Below, piece by piece: positions 33,503-41,090 of a DNA stretch of 42,105 nucleotides. The translations under genes were made by a program, and so were the position numbers. The notes beneath the pieces are model-generated. The model was not told where the DNA came from. It was given only the letters and a program-made list of their open reading frames with translations, and did not search any database. Source of the stretch: Candidatus Nanopelagicales bacterium (lineage in GTDB: Bacteria; Actinomycetota; Actinomycetes; Nanopelagicales; Nanopelagicaceae). Each line of letters starts with the position of its first letter. Within the stretch, counting starts at the first letter, position 1. The stretch covers positions 1 through 42,105 of the forward strand of contig JAURGA010000010.1 of assembly GCA_030834095.1 (NCBI GenBank), written 5' to 3'.

Positions 33503-34972
33503 TTACTTAGCTTTGTAATCTTTATTTACGTATAGATCAACGTATTCATTCACGGCCATTTGAGATAACTTCTTATAGTCCATAGAGACATCAAGAATTT
33601 TCTTCTGTTGGTCAGCGCTGAAAATACGAGCCAAGTTAATCTTGAATTTTTCGATAAGTAGCGGAATTCCATCAGTTCTGCGGCGAGCATGTCCGATTGG
33701 ATATTCGACAACTACTTCATCGAACTTACTACCGTCTTTGAATTCAACAGTTAGAGCATTGGCGATAGAGCGCTTACTTGGATCATGATAATCAACAGTA
33801 AATGCCGGATCTTCAACGCAAACGATTTTTTCACGGAGCGCATCAATTGCTGGATCTGCAGCGATGTCATCTTCGTAATCACGTGCAGTTAGACGACCAA
33901 AGATAAGTGGAACTGCGACCATGTATTGAATACAGTGATCGCGATCTGCTGGGTTTCCGAGCGGACCTTTCTTATCGATAATCCGAATACAAGCTTCGTG
34001 AGTTCTTATTTTTACACTCGCAATGTCGGCAGCAGTTTTTCCTGCAGCTTTCATAAGGCCATTAATTGTCATTGCTGCTTCAACTGCAGTTTGTGAATGG
34101 AACTCAGCAGGGAATGAAATCTTGAAGAGAATGTTCTCCATTACATATGAACCGTATGTGCGTTGGAACTTAAAAGAATTTCCGCGGAAGAGTGAGTCGT
34201 AGAAGCCCCAAACTTTTGCGGTTAGAACTGATGGATAACCCATTTCGCCAGTCTGTGCAATCAGAGCAAGTCGAACTGCGCGTGATGTTGCATCACCGGC
34301 GGCCCAGGATTTACGAGATCCAGCGTTAGGAAAATGACGGTATGTGCGAAGTGCTTGACCATCAACCCAAGCAAGTGAGACCGCATTTAAAGTCTGCTCG
34401 CGCGTTAAACCAAGCATCTTTGCAACAACAGCTGTTGACGCCACCTTTACAAGAATTACGTGATCGAGTCCAACTTTATTAAATGAGTTTTCGAGTGCAA
34501 TACAACCTTGAATTTCGTGGGCCTTAATCATCGCAGTTAAAACATCATGGACCTTTAGAGGTGGTCGGCCAGATGCAACCGCAGCACGTGAAAGCCAATC
34601 AGCAGTCGCAAGAATTCCGCCCAAGTTATCTGAAGGGTGGCCCCATTCAGCTGCTAGCCAAGTGTCATTGAAATCTAGCCAGCGAATCATGGCGCCAATG
34701 TTGAATGCGCCCTGAACTGGATCTAATTCATAGTTGGTTCCTGGAACTCGAACACCGTTTGTAACAGTTGTTCCTGGAACTAGTGGTCCAAGTAATTTCT
34801 TACATTCATCATATTCAAGTGCTTCAAGTCCACAGCCCAGAGTGTCTAGTAAGCAATTCCATGCGGTTTCATAAGCAACTTCAGATTTAATCTCGTAATT
34901 GTCGACGTAATCAACAATATCAATTATTTCTTTATCGAATTCTTGTTTTACCTTTGTGATATTTGATGACAC
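33503..34972 (-). CDS. prpD: 2-methylcitrate dehydratase (MmgE/PrpD family)
   Basis: Dehydrates 2-methylcitrate to 2-methyl-cis-aconitate in the methylcitrate cycle. The 489-residue length and the segments LLDTLGCGLEAL (28-39), GAMIRWLDFNDTW, WGHPSDNLGGILATADWLSR and LALIAQTGEMGYPSVLTAKVWG follow the MmgE/PrpD family. GTG at 34972 has an AGGG site upstream and lies 8 bases after prpC. Last gene of prpB-prpC-prpD; its stop abuts that of paaX. No acnD/prpF pair is seen, consistent with PrpD carrying out the step. Confidence 0.92.
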   Translation of the reverse strand: MSSNITKVKQEFDKEIIDIVDYVDNYEIKSEVAYETAWNCLLDTLGCGLEALEYDECKKLLGPLVPGTTVTNGVRVPGTNYELDPVQGAFNIGAMIRWLDFNDTWLAAEWGHPSDNLGGILATADWLSRAAVASGRPPLKVHDVLTAMIKAHEIQGCIALENSFNKVGLDHVILVKVASTAVVAKMLGLTREQTLNAVSLAWVDGQALRTYRHFPNAGSRKSWAAGDATSRAVRLALIAQTGEMGYPSVLTAKVWGFYDSLFRGNSFKFQRTYGSYVMENILFKISFPAEFHSQTAVEAAMTINGLMKAAGKTAADIASVKIRTHEACIRIIDKKGPLGNPADRDHCIQYMVAVPLIFGRLTARDYEDDIAADPAIDALREKIVCVEDPAFTVDYHDPSKRSIANALTVEFKDGSKFDEVVVEYPIGHARRRTDGIPLLIEKFKINLARIFSADQQKKILDVSMDYKKLSQMAVNEYVDLYVNKDYKAK

Positions 34973-34980
34973 GTATGACC

Positions 34981-36132
34981 CTATCTTTTCTCTATTGGCA
35001 CGAATTCCAGATCTTCTGGGCCCGTGTAATCCGCACTTGGGCGAATAATTTTATTGTCGATTCGTTGTTCGATCACATGTGCTGACCAACCAGTTGTGCG
35101 AGCAATCACGAATATTGGAGTAAAGAAAGCTGTTGGGATTCCCATGGTTTGATACGCAACTGCCGAGAACCAATCTAGATTTGGAAACATCTTTTTAGCA
35201 TCCCACATAACAGATTCGATTCGTTCTGCAATGTCATAAAGTTTTAAATCTCCCGCGGTCGTGCTTAGTCCATGTGCGACAGATTTAATGACAACATTTC
35301 GTGGATCTGAAATTGTATAAACCGGGTGACCGAAACCAATTACAACTTCTTTACGTTCAACTCGGGCCCGAATATCTTTCTCAGCTTCATCTGGGTTTGA
35401 ATATCGCTCTTGAATTTCAAGTGCTACTTCATTAGCGCCACCATGCTTTGGTCCACGAAGTGCACCAATTGCGCCGGTGATTGCAGCAAAGATATCGGAG
35501 CCAGTTCCAGCAATTACGCGTCCGGTAAAGGTTGAAGCATTGAATTCGTGCTCGGCATAAAGAATAAGTGAGACATGCATTGCCTTGACCCATTCATCAC
35601 TTGGCGCTTTGCCGTGCAACATATGCAAGAAATGTCCACCAACAGAATCATCATCGGTCTCTACTTCGATTTGCTTGCCACTATTCGCAAAGTGATACCA
35701 GTAAAGAAGCATTGAACCAAAGGATGCGACGAGACGATCTGCGATTTCTTTCGCTTCCTCTGGAGTATGAACTAGAGATTCTGGGGCATCGCAGCCGAGT
35801 GCCGAAACACCAGTGCGCATAACATCCATTGGGTGCGCAGTTTTAGGTAGTGCTTCTAAAACTTTCTTCACGGTATTTGGTAATCCACGAAGTGACTTCA
35901 ACTTTGTTTTGTAAGCAGCAAGTTCGCTCTTGTTTGGCAACTTTCCATGAATTAAGAGAAAGGCGACCTCTTCAAATTCGCACTTTGCAGCTAAATCAAG
36001 AATGTCATAACCACGGTAATGAAGATCGTTTCCGCTCTTACCAACAGAGCAGAGAGCGGTGGATCCTGCAGTCACACCTGAAAGTGCGACGGACTTCTTT
36101 GGCTTAAATTCAATCTTTGGTGAATCGCTCAT
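34981..36132 (-). CDS. prpC: 2-methylcitrate synthase
   Basis: Condenses propionyl-CoA with oxaloacetate. The 383 residues begin with the family's [28 protein letters not shown]-like segment and [16 protein letters not shown], which distinguish methylcitrate synthases from ordinary type I citrate synthases. Catalytic residues are visible: His in GPKHGGANE, His in GFGHPVY, and Asp in LDWFSAV. Some activity with acetyl-CoA is usual. The ATG overlaps the prpB stop by one base (TAATG), so translation is coupled. Confidence 0.94.
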   Translation of the reverse strand: MSDSPKIEFKPKKSVALSGVTAGSTALCSVGKSGNDLHYRGYDILDLAAKCEFEEVAFLLIHGKLPNKSELAAYKTKLKSLRGLPNTVKKVLEALPKTAHPMDVMRTGVSALGCDAPESLVHTPEEAKEIADRLVASFGSMLLYWYHFANSGKQIEVETDDDSVGGHFLHMLHGKAPSDEWVKAMHVSLILYAEHEFNASTFTGRVIAGTGSDIFAAITGAIGALRGPKHGGANEVALEIQERYSNPDEAEKDIRARVERKEVVIGFGHPVYTISDPRNVVIKSVAHGLSTTAGDLKLYDIAERIESVMWDAKKMFPNLDWFSAVAYQTMGIPTAFFTPIFVIARTTGWSAHVIEQRIDNKIIRPSADYTGPEDLEFVPIEKR

Positions 36133-37025
36133 TATTTCTTTTCGTCTCCATTACCTAGTAACTTATCTAGTGCACCTTCGTATTCATAATAATTAATTCT
36201 TTGATAAAGCTCTTCGCGAGTCTGCATAGTGTCTAAAACTGCTTTTTGTGAACCATCTTTGCGAACAGTTGCGTAAACGTTCTCTGCTGCTTTATTCATG
36301 GCACGGAAAGCTGAAAGTGGATAAAGAACAATCCCAACACCGACACTGGCAAGTTCTGTGGTTGTGAAAAGAGGTGTCATTCCAAATTCTGTGATGTTGG
36401 CAAGAACCGGAACTTTAATTACATCAGTGAATTTTTTGTAGGTTGGAAGATCGGTAATTGCTTCAGGGAAAAGCGCATCCGCACCAGCTTCGATGTATGC
36501 ATTGGCTCTATCGAGTGCTGCGTCAATTCCTTCAACTGCGAGCGCATCGGTACGGGCCATAATTACGAATGAATCATCTACTCGAGCATCAACCGCTGCT
36601 TTAATGCGATCTACCATTTCCGCTTTACTTACTAATTCTTTATTTGGTCGGTGTCCGCAACGCTTTGCTCCAACTTGATCTTCGATATGAATTGCCGCGG
36701 CGCCTGCTTTATTTATAGAACGCACAGAGCGCGCAATATTGAAAGCTGATGCGCCAAAGCCGGTATCAATATCTACAAGAAGTGGGGTATCGCAAACATC
36801 TGTTATTCGGCGAACATCAACCAAGACATCTTCTAAACCAGTAATTCCTAAATCTGGAATACCGAGTGAACCTGCTGCAACACCGCCACCAGAAAGATAG
36901 ATTGCTTTAAAGCCTGCTCGTTTCGCTAGCAGTGCGTGATTAGCATTTATTGTTCCAATTACCTGGAGCGGAGATTCTTCAGTAAGGGCTTTACGAAAAC
37001 TGGCGCCTGCACTGGTCTGGCTCAT
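36132..37025 (-). CDS. prpB: 2-methylisocitrate lyase
   Basis: Splits 2-methylisocitrate into pyruvate and succinate, the last step of the methylcitrate cycle. The 297 residues show the isocitrate-lyase superfamily features: YLSGGG near 43-48, VDIDTGFG at 84-91 for metal binding, and KRCGHRP at 121-127 with the catalytic Cys123. First gene of prpBCD, with 104 bases upstream that hold an operator copy. The second half of the cycle, hydration of methylaconitate by aconitase, is presumably encoded elsewhere. Confidence 0.95.
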   Translation of the reverse strand: MSQTSAGASFRKALTEESPLQVIGTINANHALLAKRAGFKAIYLSGGGVAAGSLGIPDLGITGLEDVLVDVRRITDVCDTPLLVDIDTGFGASAFNIARSVRSINKAGAAAIHIEDQVGAKRCGHRPNKELVSKAEMVDRIKAAVDARVDDSFVIMARTDALAVEGIDAALDRANAYIEAGADALFPEAITDLPTYKKFTDVIKVPVLANITEFGMTPLFTTTELASVGVGIVLYPLSAFRAMNKAAENVYATVRKDGSQKAVLDTMQTREELYQRINYYEYEGALDKLLGNGDEKK

Positions 37026-37087
37026 TGGTTCACCTTATCATCGGCTATTTACAGCACTACAAGGGCTATGCCTGAATTGCATTGAGA

Positions 37088-37120
37088 GGTAGGCAACATT
37101 TTTGACGACCGTCACCTACC
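37088..37120. promoter_or_regulatory. Operator copy C upstream of prpBCD, within a larger inverted repeat
   Basis: TTGACGACCGTCAC at 37102-37115 is, apart from its last base, the reverse complement of copy B. It is enclosed by GGTAGG (37088-37093) and CCTACC (37115-37120). The palindrome is 77 bases upstream of the prpB ATG and 15 bases from the osmC stop, so it can only serve prpBCD. Confidence 0.6.
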
Positions 37121-37129
37121 CGCAAGTAA

Positions 37130-37558
37130 TTAGGCCAGTGCCGCATCCAGGGTGATGGTCGCAGATGAGTAAAGCTTTGAAACCGGACAGGTTGTCTTCG
37201 CCTTTTCGGCAAGTGCAACAAATTCATCATTTGTCATTGCCTGGTTAGAACCTCTGGTTATTAAATTAATTTCACTAATCCAAAAACCGTCATCACGTTG
37301 TTCCAAAGTTACCTTTGCAGATGTTTCAACAGTTCCAGGAACTTTGCCCTCTTCTTCAATCAGGCTTGAAAGCGCCATTGAAAAACAGCCGGCATGGGCT
37401 GCTCCGATTAACTCTTCCGGATTGGTCATTGGAACATCTTCAACTCGTGACTTAAGTGAAAACGGCAGAACTTCTCCTGCTCGTCCAAGCTTCATTGATC
37501 CAGTTCCCGCAGGAACGGTGCCATTCCAAATTGCACTTGCATGTTTAAAAACTTTCAT
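37130..37558 (-). CDS. osmC: OsmC/Ohr family peroxiredoxin
   Basis: Thiol-dependent reduction of organic hydroperoxides in the cytoplasm; 142 residues. The two reactive cysteines are in GAAHAGCFSMALS (near 54) and TTCPVSKLYS (near 124), as in OsmC. ATG at 37558 has AAAGG 9 bases upstream; a TTG 18 bases earlier is less likely because it would nearly meet the divergent cupin start. It reads toward the prpB promoter but lies outside that unit. Confidence 0.92.
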   Translation of the reverse strand: MKVFKHASAIWNGTVPAGTGSMKLGRAGEVLPFSLKSRVEDVPMTNPEELIGAAHAGCFSMALSSLIEEEGKVPGTVETSAKVTLEQRDDGFWISEINLITRGSNQAMTNDEFVALAEKAKTTCPVSKLYSSATITLDAALA

Positions 37559-37579
37559 TTTTACGCTACCTTTCAAGTT

Positions 37580-38353
37580 ATGAAGCCAGGCAAAGTATTT
37601 AACGCAGCAACTCTAGCGTCAGAAGATATAACTATGCGAGGCCAAGGGCAATGCTTCAATCTAATTAAATCTGGTTCATTCGCAGAACCAATGACTGCAA
37701 CTGAAATCCACCTGACTGGCAATGCGTCACCAAAGGGTTCCAAGGACTCTGACACTCTCATTTATGTCAGATCCGGAAGTGCAAGTTTGGAAATCATTGG
37801 AAGCGATGATGAAAACAGCGTTAAGGTCGAAGCTGGTTCTGCAGTACACATCCGAAGTGGCGAGAATTTCTTCTGGGCTAATGGAAATGATTTAAAGGCT
37901 TTGGAAGTAAGTATTCCCGTAACTGGTCCGTTTGCTCGAAAGCAAAATAGTCCGACAGAAGTTTTTCAACGTCATGTAAAGCAGGGTGCAAGTAATAAAG
38001 GCGCTGCAACTGGAAGTCGAGAATTTGAAGTTCTCTTTGATGCAAGCAAGGGCTCAGCTGCCGCCACAATGTTTATCGGTTTTATTCCACCTTCAGGAGC
38101 GCCCGATCATTATCATCTTTATGATGAGATCTGCCAGATAGTAAGTGGCACTGGAAGCGTTGCAGTTGATGGCGAGATCCAAGATATTTCAGCAGGATCA
38201 ACATTTAGCATCACTCCAAGATTGCTCCACTCAATTGTGAACAGCGGCACCGAGGATCTCTGGCTGCTCGGAATATTTCGGCCTCAAGGTTCGCCTGCTG
38301 CTGCGTATTACCCAGATGGCCGGCCGGCCCCTGGTTACAGTGAGACTGAATAA
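37580..38353 (+). CDS. Double-cupin protein of unknown function
   Basis: A 257-residue protein with two cupin barrels. The C-terminal one holds the metal motif: PDHYHLYDEICQIVSGTG (near 180-197), with His-x-His and Glu, then SITPRLLHSIVNSG with the last histidine. The N-terminal barrel (about 40-115) lacks a clear set of histidines. ATG at 37580 lies 21 bases from the divergent osmC start. Cupins of this form include dioxygenases, isomerases and regulators; I do not assign one. A gap of 110 bases without visible features separates it from the next gene. Confidence 0.8.
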   Translation: MKPGKVFNAATLASEDITMRGQGQCFNLIKSGSFAEPMTATEIHLTGNASPKGSKDSDTLIYVRSGSASLEIIGSDDENSVKVEAGSAVHIRSGENFFWANGNDLKALEVSIPVTGPFARKQNSPTEVFQRHVKQGASNKGAATGSREFEVLFDASKGSAAATMFIGFIPPSGAPDHYHLYDEICQIVSGTGSVAVDGEIQDISAGSTFSITPRLLHSIVNSGTEDLWLLGIFRPQGSPAAAYYPDGRPAPGYSETE

Positions 38354-38463
38354 ACTCGATTTAGTTCTGGTCTTTATTAGCGATGTGTTGGAGACTGTGC
38401 GCATAGCTTCAAAGAAAATATCTGGCAAATTTGCTGGGCATCACGAATTTCGGAGGGCAGACC

Positions 38464-39627
38464 ATGGCCGTAGACACTTCAATTGATTTAGCTGCGAAGT
38501 ATCGATCAGATTTTAAAGTATTTGATTACGTCACTTATATGAACTCCTGCTCTCAGGGTGCCATCTCAGATAGCGTCAAAGCGAGTTTTGATACTTATTT
38601 AAAGACGCTAGAACTTAAAGGCTCTGCTTGGGGCGACTGGGCTGGCCACCAAGAAAACGTGAGAGATTTACTTGGAAAATTCTTCAATGTGCCAGCAAAT
38701 CAAATTGCGGTAACCACTTCTGCATCAGCTGGTGTTGCATCTTTGGCTTCGGCTTTAGATTTCACCGGAAAACGGAACAAGGTGGTAACAACCGACAATG
38801 AATTTCCAACTATTGGACAAATTTGGCACGCCCAAGAAAGGCGTGGCGCAAAAGTAATTCACGTTCCGAGTAAAGAAGATCTAACTGTTGACTTCTCTGC
38901 AATATTAAATGCAATCGATGACGAGACTTTGATTGTTTCAGTAACTCATGTTTGTTTCCGTAACGGAACAATGACTGAATTAGAGCCAATCATTGAAGCT
39001 GCGCACAAAGTTGGTGCACTTGTTTTAGTTGATGCATATCAATCTGTCGGGGCAATCCCTATTGACTTATCAAAACTTAAAACAGATTTCTTGGTTGGTG
39101 GGGTTTTGAAATACATGCTTGGTGCACCTGGAGTTGGATTTATGTTTGCTAGACCAGAAACAACTAGCCACTTAATCCCAACTGCAACAGGATGGTTTGC
39201 CGCTAACAATATTTTTGCAATGGAAATTCATGGCTATGACCCAGCAAAGGATGCACGGAGATTCGAATCAGGAACGCCTGCGATTCCATCTCTTTATCCT
39301 GCAGCGGCTGGAATGGAATATGTTCTCAAGATTGGGCTAGAAAATATCGCCGCATATGTTGCACCTCTGCATGATGAATTACGTGAAGGCATTGCAGGAC
39401 TTGGCTACCGAGTTGTTACACCAAAGGCGCCACAGAACCATGCGGCAATGCTTGCCATCGCAACAATGGATGAAAACGCACATGTTGCAGCGCTTGAGAA
39501 TGAAAAAGTTGTAGTTTCTTCAAGAGATGGAAATATAAGAATTTCACCTCATTTCTATAATGACCGAGAGGATGTAGCAAAAGTTATTGCAGCATTCGCT
39601 AAAACTAAACAATTTCTTCGGGGGTAA
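38464..39627 (+). CDS. Class V PLP enzyme, kynureninase/cysteine-desulfurase-like
   Basis: Fold-type I PLP enzyme of 387 residues. The cofactor acid is Asp190 in VDAYQSVGA and the Schiff-base lysine Lys216 in VGGVLKYMLGAPG, a pattern closer to kynureninase than to IscS (whose lysine follows SxHK). TTSASAGVASLASAL near 84-98 binds the phosphate, and RFESGTPAIPSLYP is typical. Start ATG at 38464 with GGAGGG 8 bases before it. Followed after 5 bases by the aldo/keto reductase-Rid fusion. A second carbon-carbon or carbon-sulfur lyase acting on an amino acid is possible; the exact reaction is unknown. Confidence 0.82.
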   Translation: MAVDTSIDLAAKYRSDFKVFDYVTYMNSCSQGAISDSVKASFDTYLKTLELKGSAWGDWAGHQENVRDLLGKFFNVPANQIAVTTSASAGVASLASALDFTGKRNKVVTTDNEFPTIGQIWHAQERRGAKVIHVPSKEDLTVDFSAILNAIDDETLIVSVTHVCFRNGTMTELEPIIEAAHKVGALVLVDAYQSVGAIPIDLSKLKTDFLVGGVLKYMLGAPGVGFMFARPETTSHLIPTATGWFAANNIFAMEIHGYDPAKDARRFESGTPAIPSLYPAAAGMEYVLKIGLENIAAYVAPLHDELREGIAGLGYRVVTPKAPQNHAAMLAIATMDENAHVAALENEKVVVSSRDGNIRISPHFYNDREDVAKVIAAFAKTKQFLRG

Positions 39628-39632
39628 ATCTC

Positions 39633-41090
39633 GTGCCGGCTAATAAAGTACAAACCTACAAGCTTGCAAAAAACCTTGAGATTTCTCGGGCGGTTACGGG
39701 TCTCTGGCAGATTGCCGATATGGAGAAAGATGGAAACACCTTAGATCCAGTTCACACTGCACAATTTATGGCGCCATATGCCGAAGCTGGTTTGAATACT
39801 TTCGATATGGCCGACCATTACGGTTCTGCCGAGATTATTGCTGGCACATTTAAGAAGAATCTTGGTGAGGGAACTAAAACTAAGTTGCTTACTAAATGGG
39901 TTCCAAAGCCCGGGCCGGTAAGCCGCGAGCAAGTGCGAGAAGCGGTGCAAGCTCGATTAGATCGCTTGCAAACAAAGAAAGTTGATTTACTGCAATATCA
40001 CGCTTGGAAATTCTCTAATCCATATTGGCTAGATGCCCTAATTTATTTGCAGGAGTTAAAGGAAGAGGGTTTAATTCGAGCAATCGGAACAACCAACTTT
40101 GATACCGCGCATCTTCGCATTGCGAAATCAAGTGGTGTGGATTTAGTTTCTAATCAAATCTCCTATTCCCTAGTTGATCGTCGTGGCGGTGGTCAGATGG
40201 CTGATTATTGTGATGCAAATGGAATAGCGATTTTGGCTTATGGAACTCTTTGTGGTGGATTTATTTCAAAGAAGTGGCTTGGAAAATCTGAACCTACTGG
40301 CGATGGTTTATCTAACTGGTCTCTTATGAAATATAAGAGATTTATAGATAGCGCTGGTGGTTGGGATAAATTCCAGAACGTTCTGGAAGTTTTGAACAAA
40401 GTTAGTGAAGAGACTGACCGTTCAATCTCGACGATTGCAAGCAAGTATCAGCTAGCTCAAAAGGCTGTTGGCGCAGTAATCATTGGAGCCAGACTTGGCG
40501 AAAATGCACACATTGCAGATGCAACCTCGTTATTTACCTTTGAGTTAAACAAAGATCAGCGCAAGCGAATAAAGAGCGCATTGGATTTACTTGATCCGAT
40601 TCCGGGTGACTGTGGTGATGAATATCGGAAGCCACCGTATCTAACGGCTTCTGGCGACCTTAGCCATCACCTTGAAGAATTTCCACCTGTTTATAAATCA
40701 ATAAAGACAGCGACCAAAGAGCGAATTGATTCCGGAACAACTTGGGAAACTCTTGCTGGTTATTCCAGAGCAGTCCGAATTGGTGATCGCGTTCTGGTTT
40801 CAGGAACAACTGCAACTCATGGTGAACTTGCTGTCAGTAAGAATGATCCGGCTGCGCAAGCGCACTTCATAATCGATAAAATTGAAGCTTCACTTGAATC
40901 TCTTGGAGCAAAACTTTCAGATGTTGTGCGCACTCGAGTCTTTGTAAATAATATGTCGGATTGGGAAGCGATTTCACGGGCACATGGCGAACGTTTTGCA
41001 GATATCCGACCTGCAAATACTATGTTCATTGCAAAATTGATTGGCGATGAATATTTAGCTGAAATCGAAGCGGAAGCGGTTATTCAATAA
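39633..41090 (+). CDS. Aldo/keto reductase fused to a Rid domain
   Basis: A 485-residue fusion. Residues 1 to about 320 are an aldo/keto reductase with the tetrad Asp58, Tyr63, Lys88 and His123, and the GTTNF segment. After a linker, residues about 352-485 form a Rid (YjgF) domain: VRIGDRVLVSGTTATHGE, then RPANTMFIAKLIG and EIEAEAVIQ. The arginine required in RidA is Asn462. The start is GTG at 39633 with a G-rich ribosome site; the next gene starts on its stop (TAATG). A reductase tied to an imine-handling domain suggests processing of an amino- or imino-substrate, possibly from the PLP enzyme encoded 5 bases upstream. No known function for this fusion is known to me. Confidence 0.9.
   Translation: MPANKVQTYKLAKNLEISRAVTGLWQIADMEKDGNTLDPVHTAQFMAPYAEAGLNTFDMADHYGSAEIIAGTFKKNLGEGTKTKLLTKWVPKPGPVSREQVREAVQARLDRLQTKKVDLLQYHAWKFSNPYWLDALIYLQELKEEGLIRAIGTTNFDTAHLRIAKSSGVDLVSNQISYSLVDRRGGGQMADYCDANGIAILAYGTLCGGFISKKWLGKSEPTGDGLSNWSLMKYKRFIDSAGGWDKFQNVLEVLNKVSEETDRSISTIASKYQLAQKAVGAVIIGARLGENAHIADATSLFTFELNKDQRKRIKSALDLLDPIPGDCGDEYRKPPYLTASGDLSHHLEEFPPVYKSIKTATKERIDSGTTWETLAGYSRAVRIGDRVLVSGTTATHGELAVSKNDPAAQAHFIIDKIEASLESLGAKLSDVVRTRVFVNNMSDWEAISRAHGERFADIRPANTMFIAKLIGDEYLAEIEAEAVIQ

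Noticed and set aside
7707-37025. Recently acquired mobile island
   Set aside because: No integrase, transposase, tRNA edge or flanking direct repeat seen, and base composition and codon style look like the core genes.
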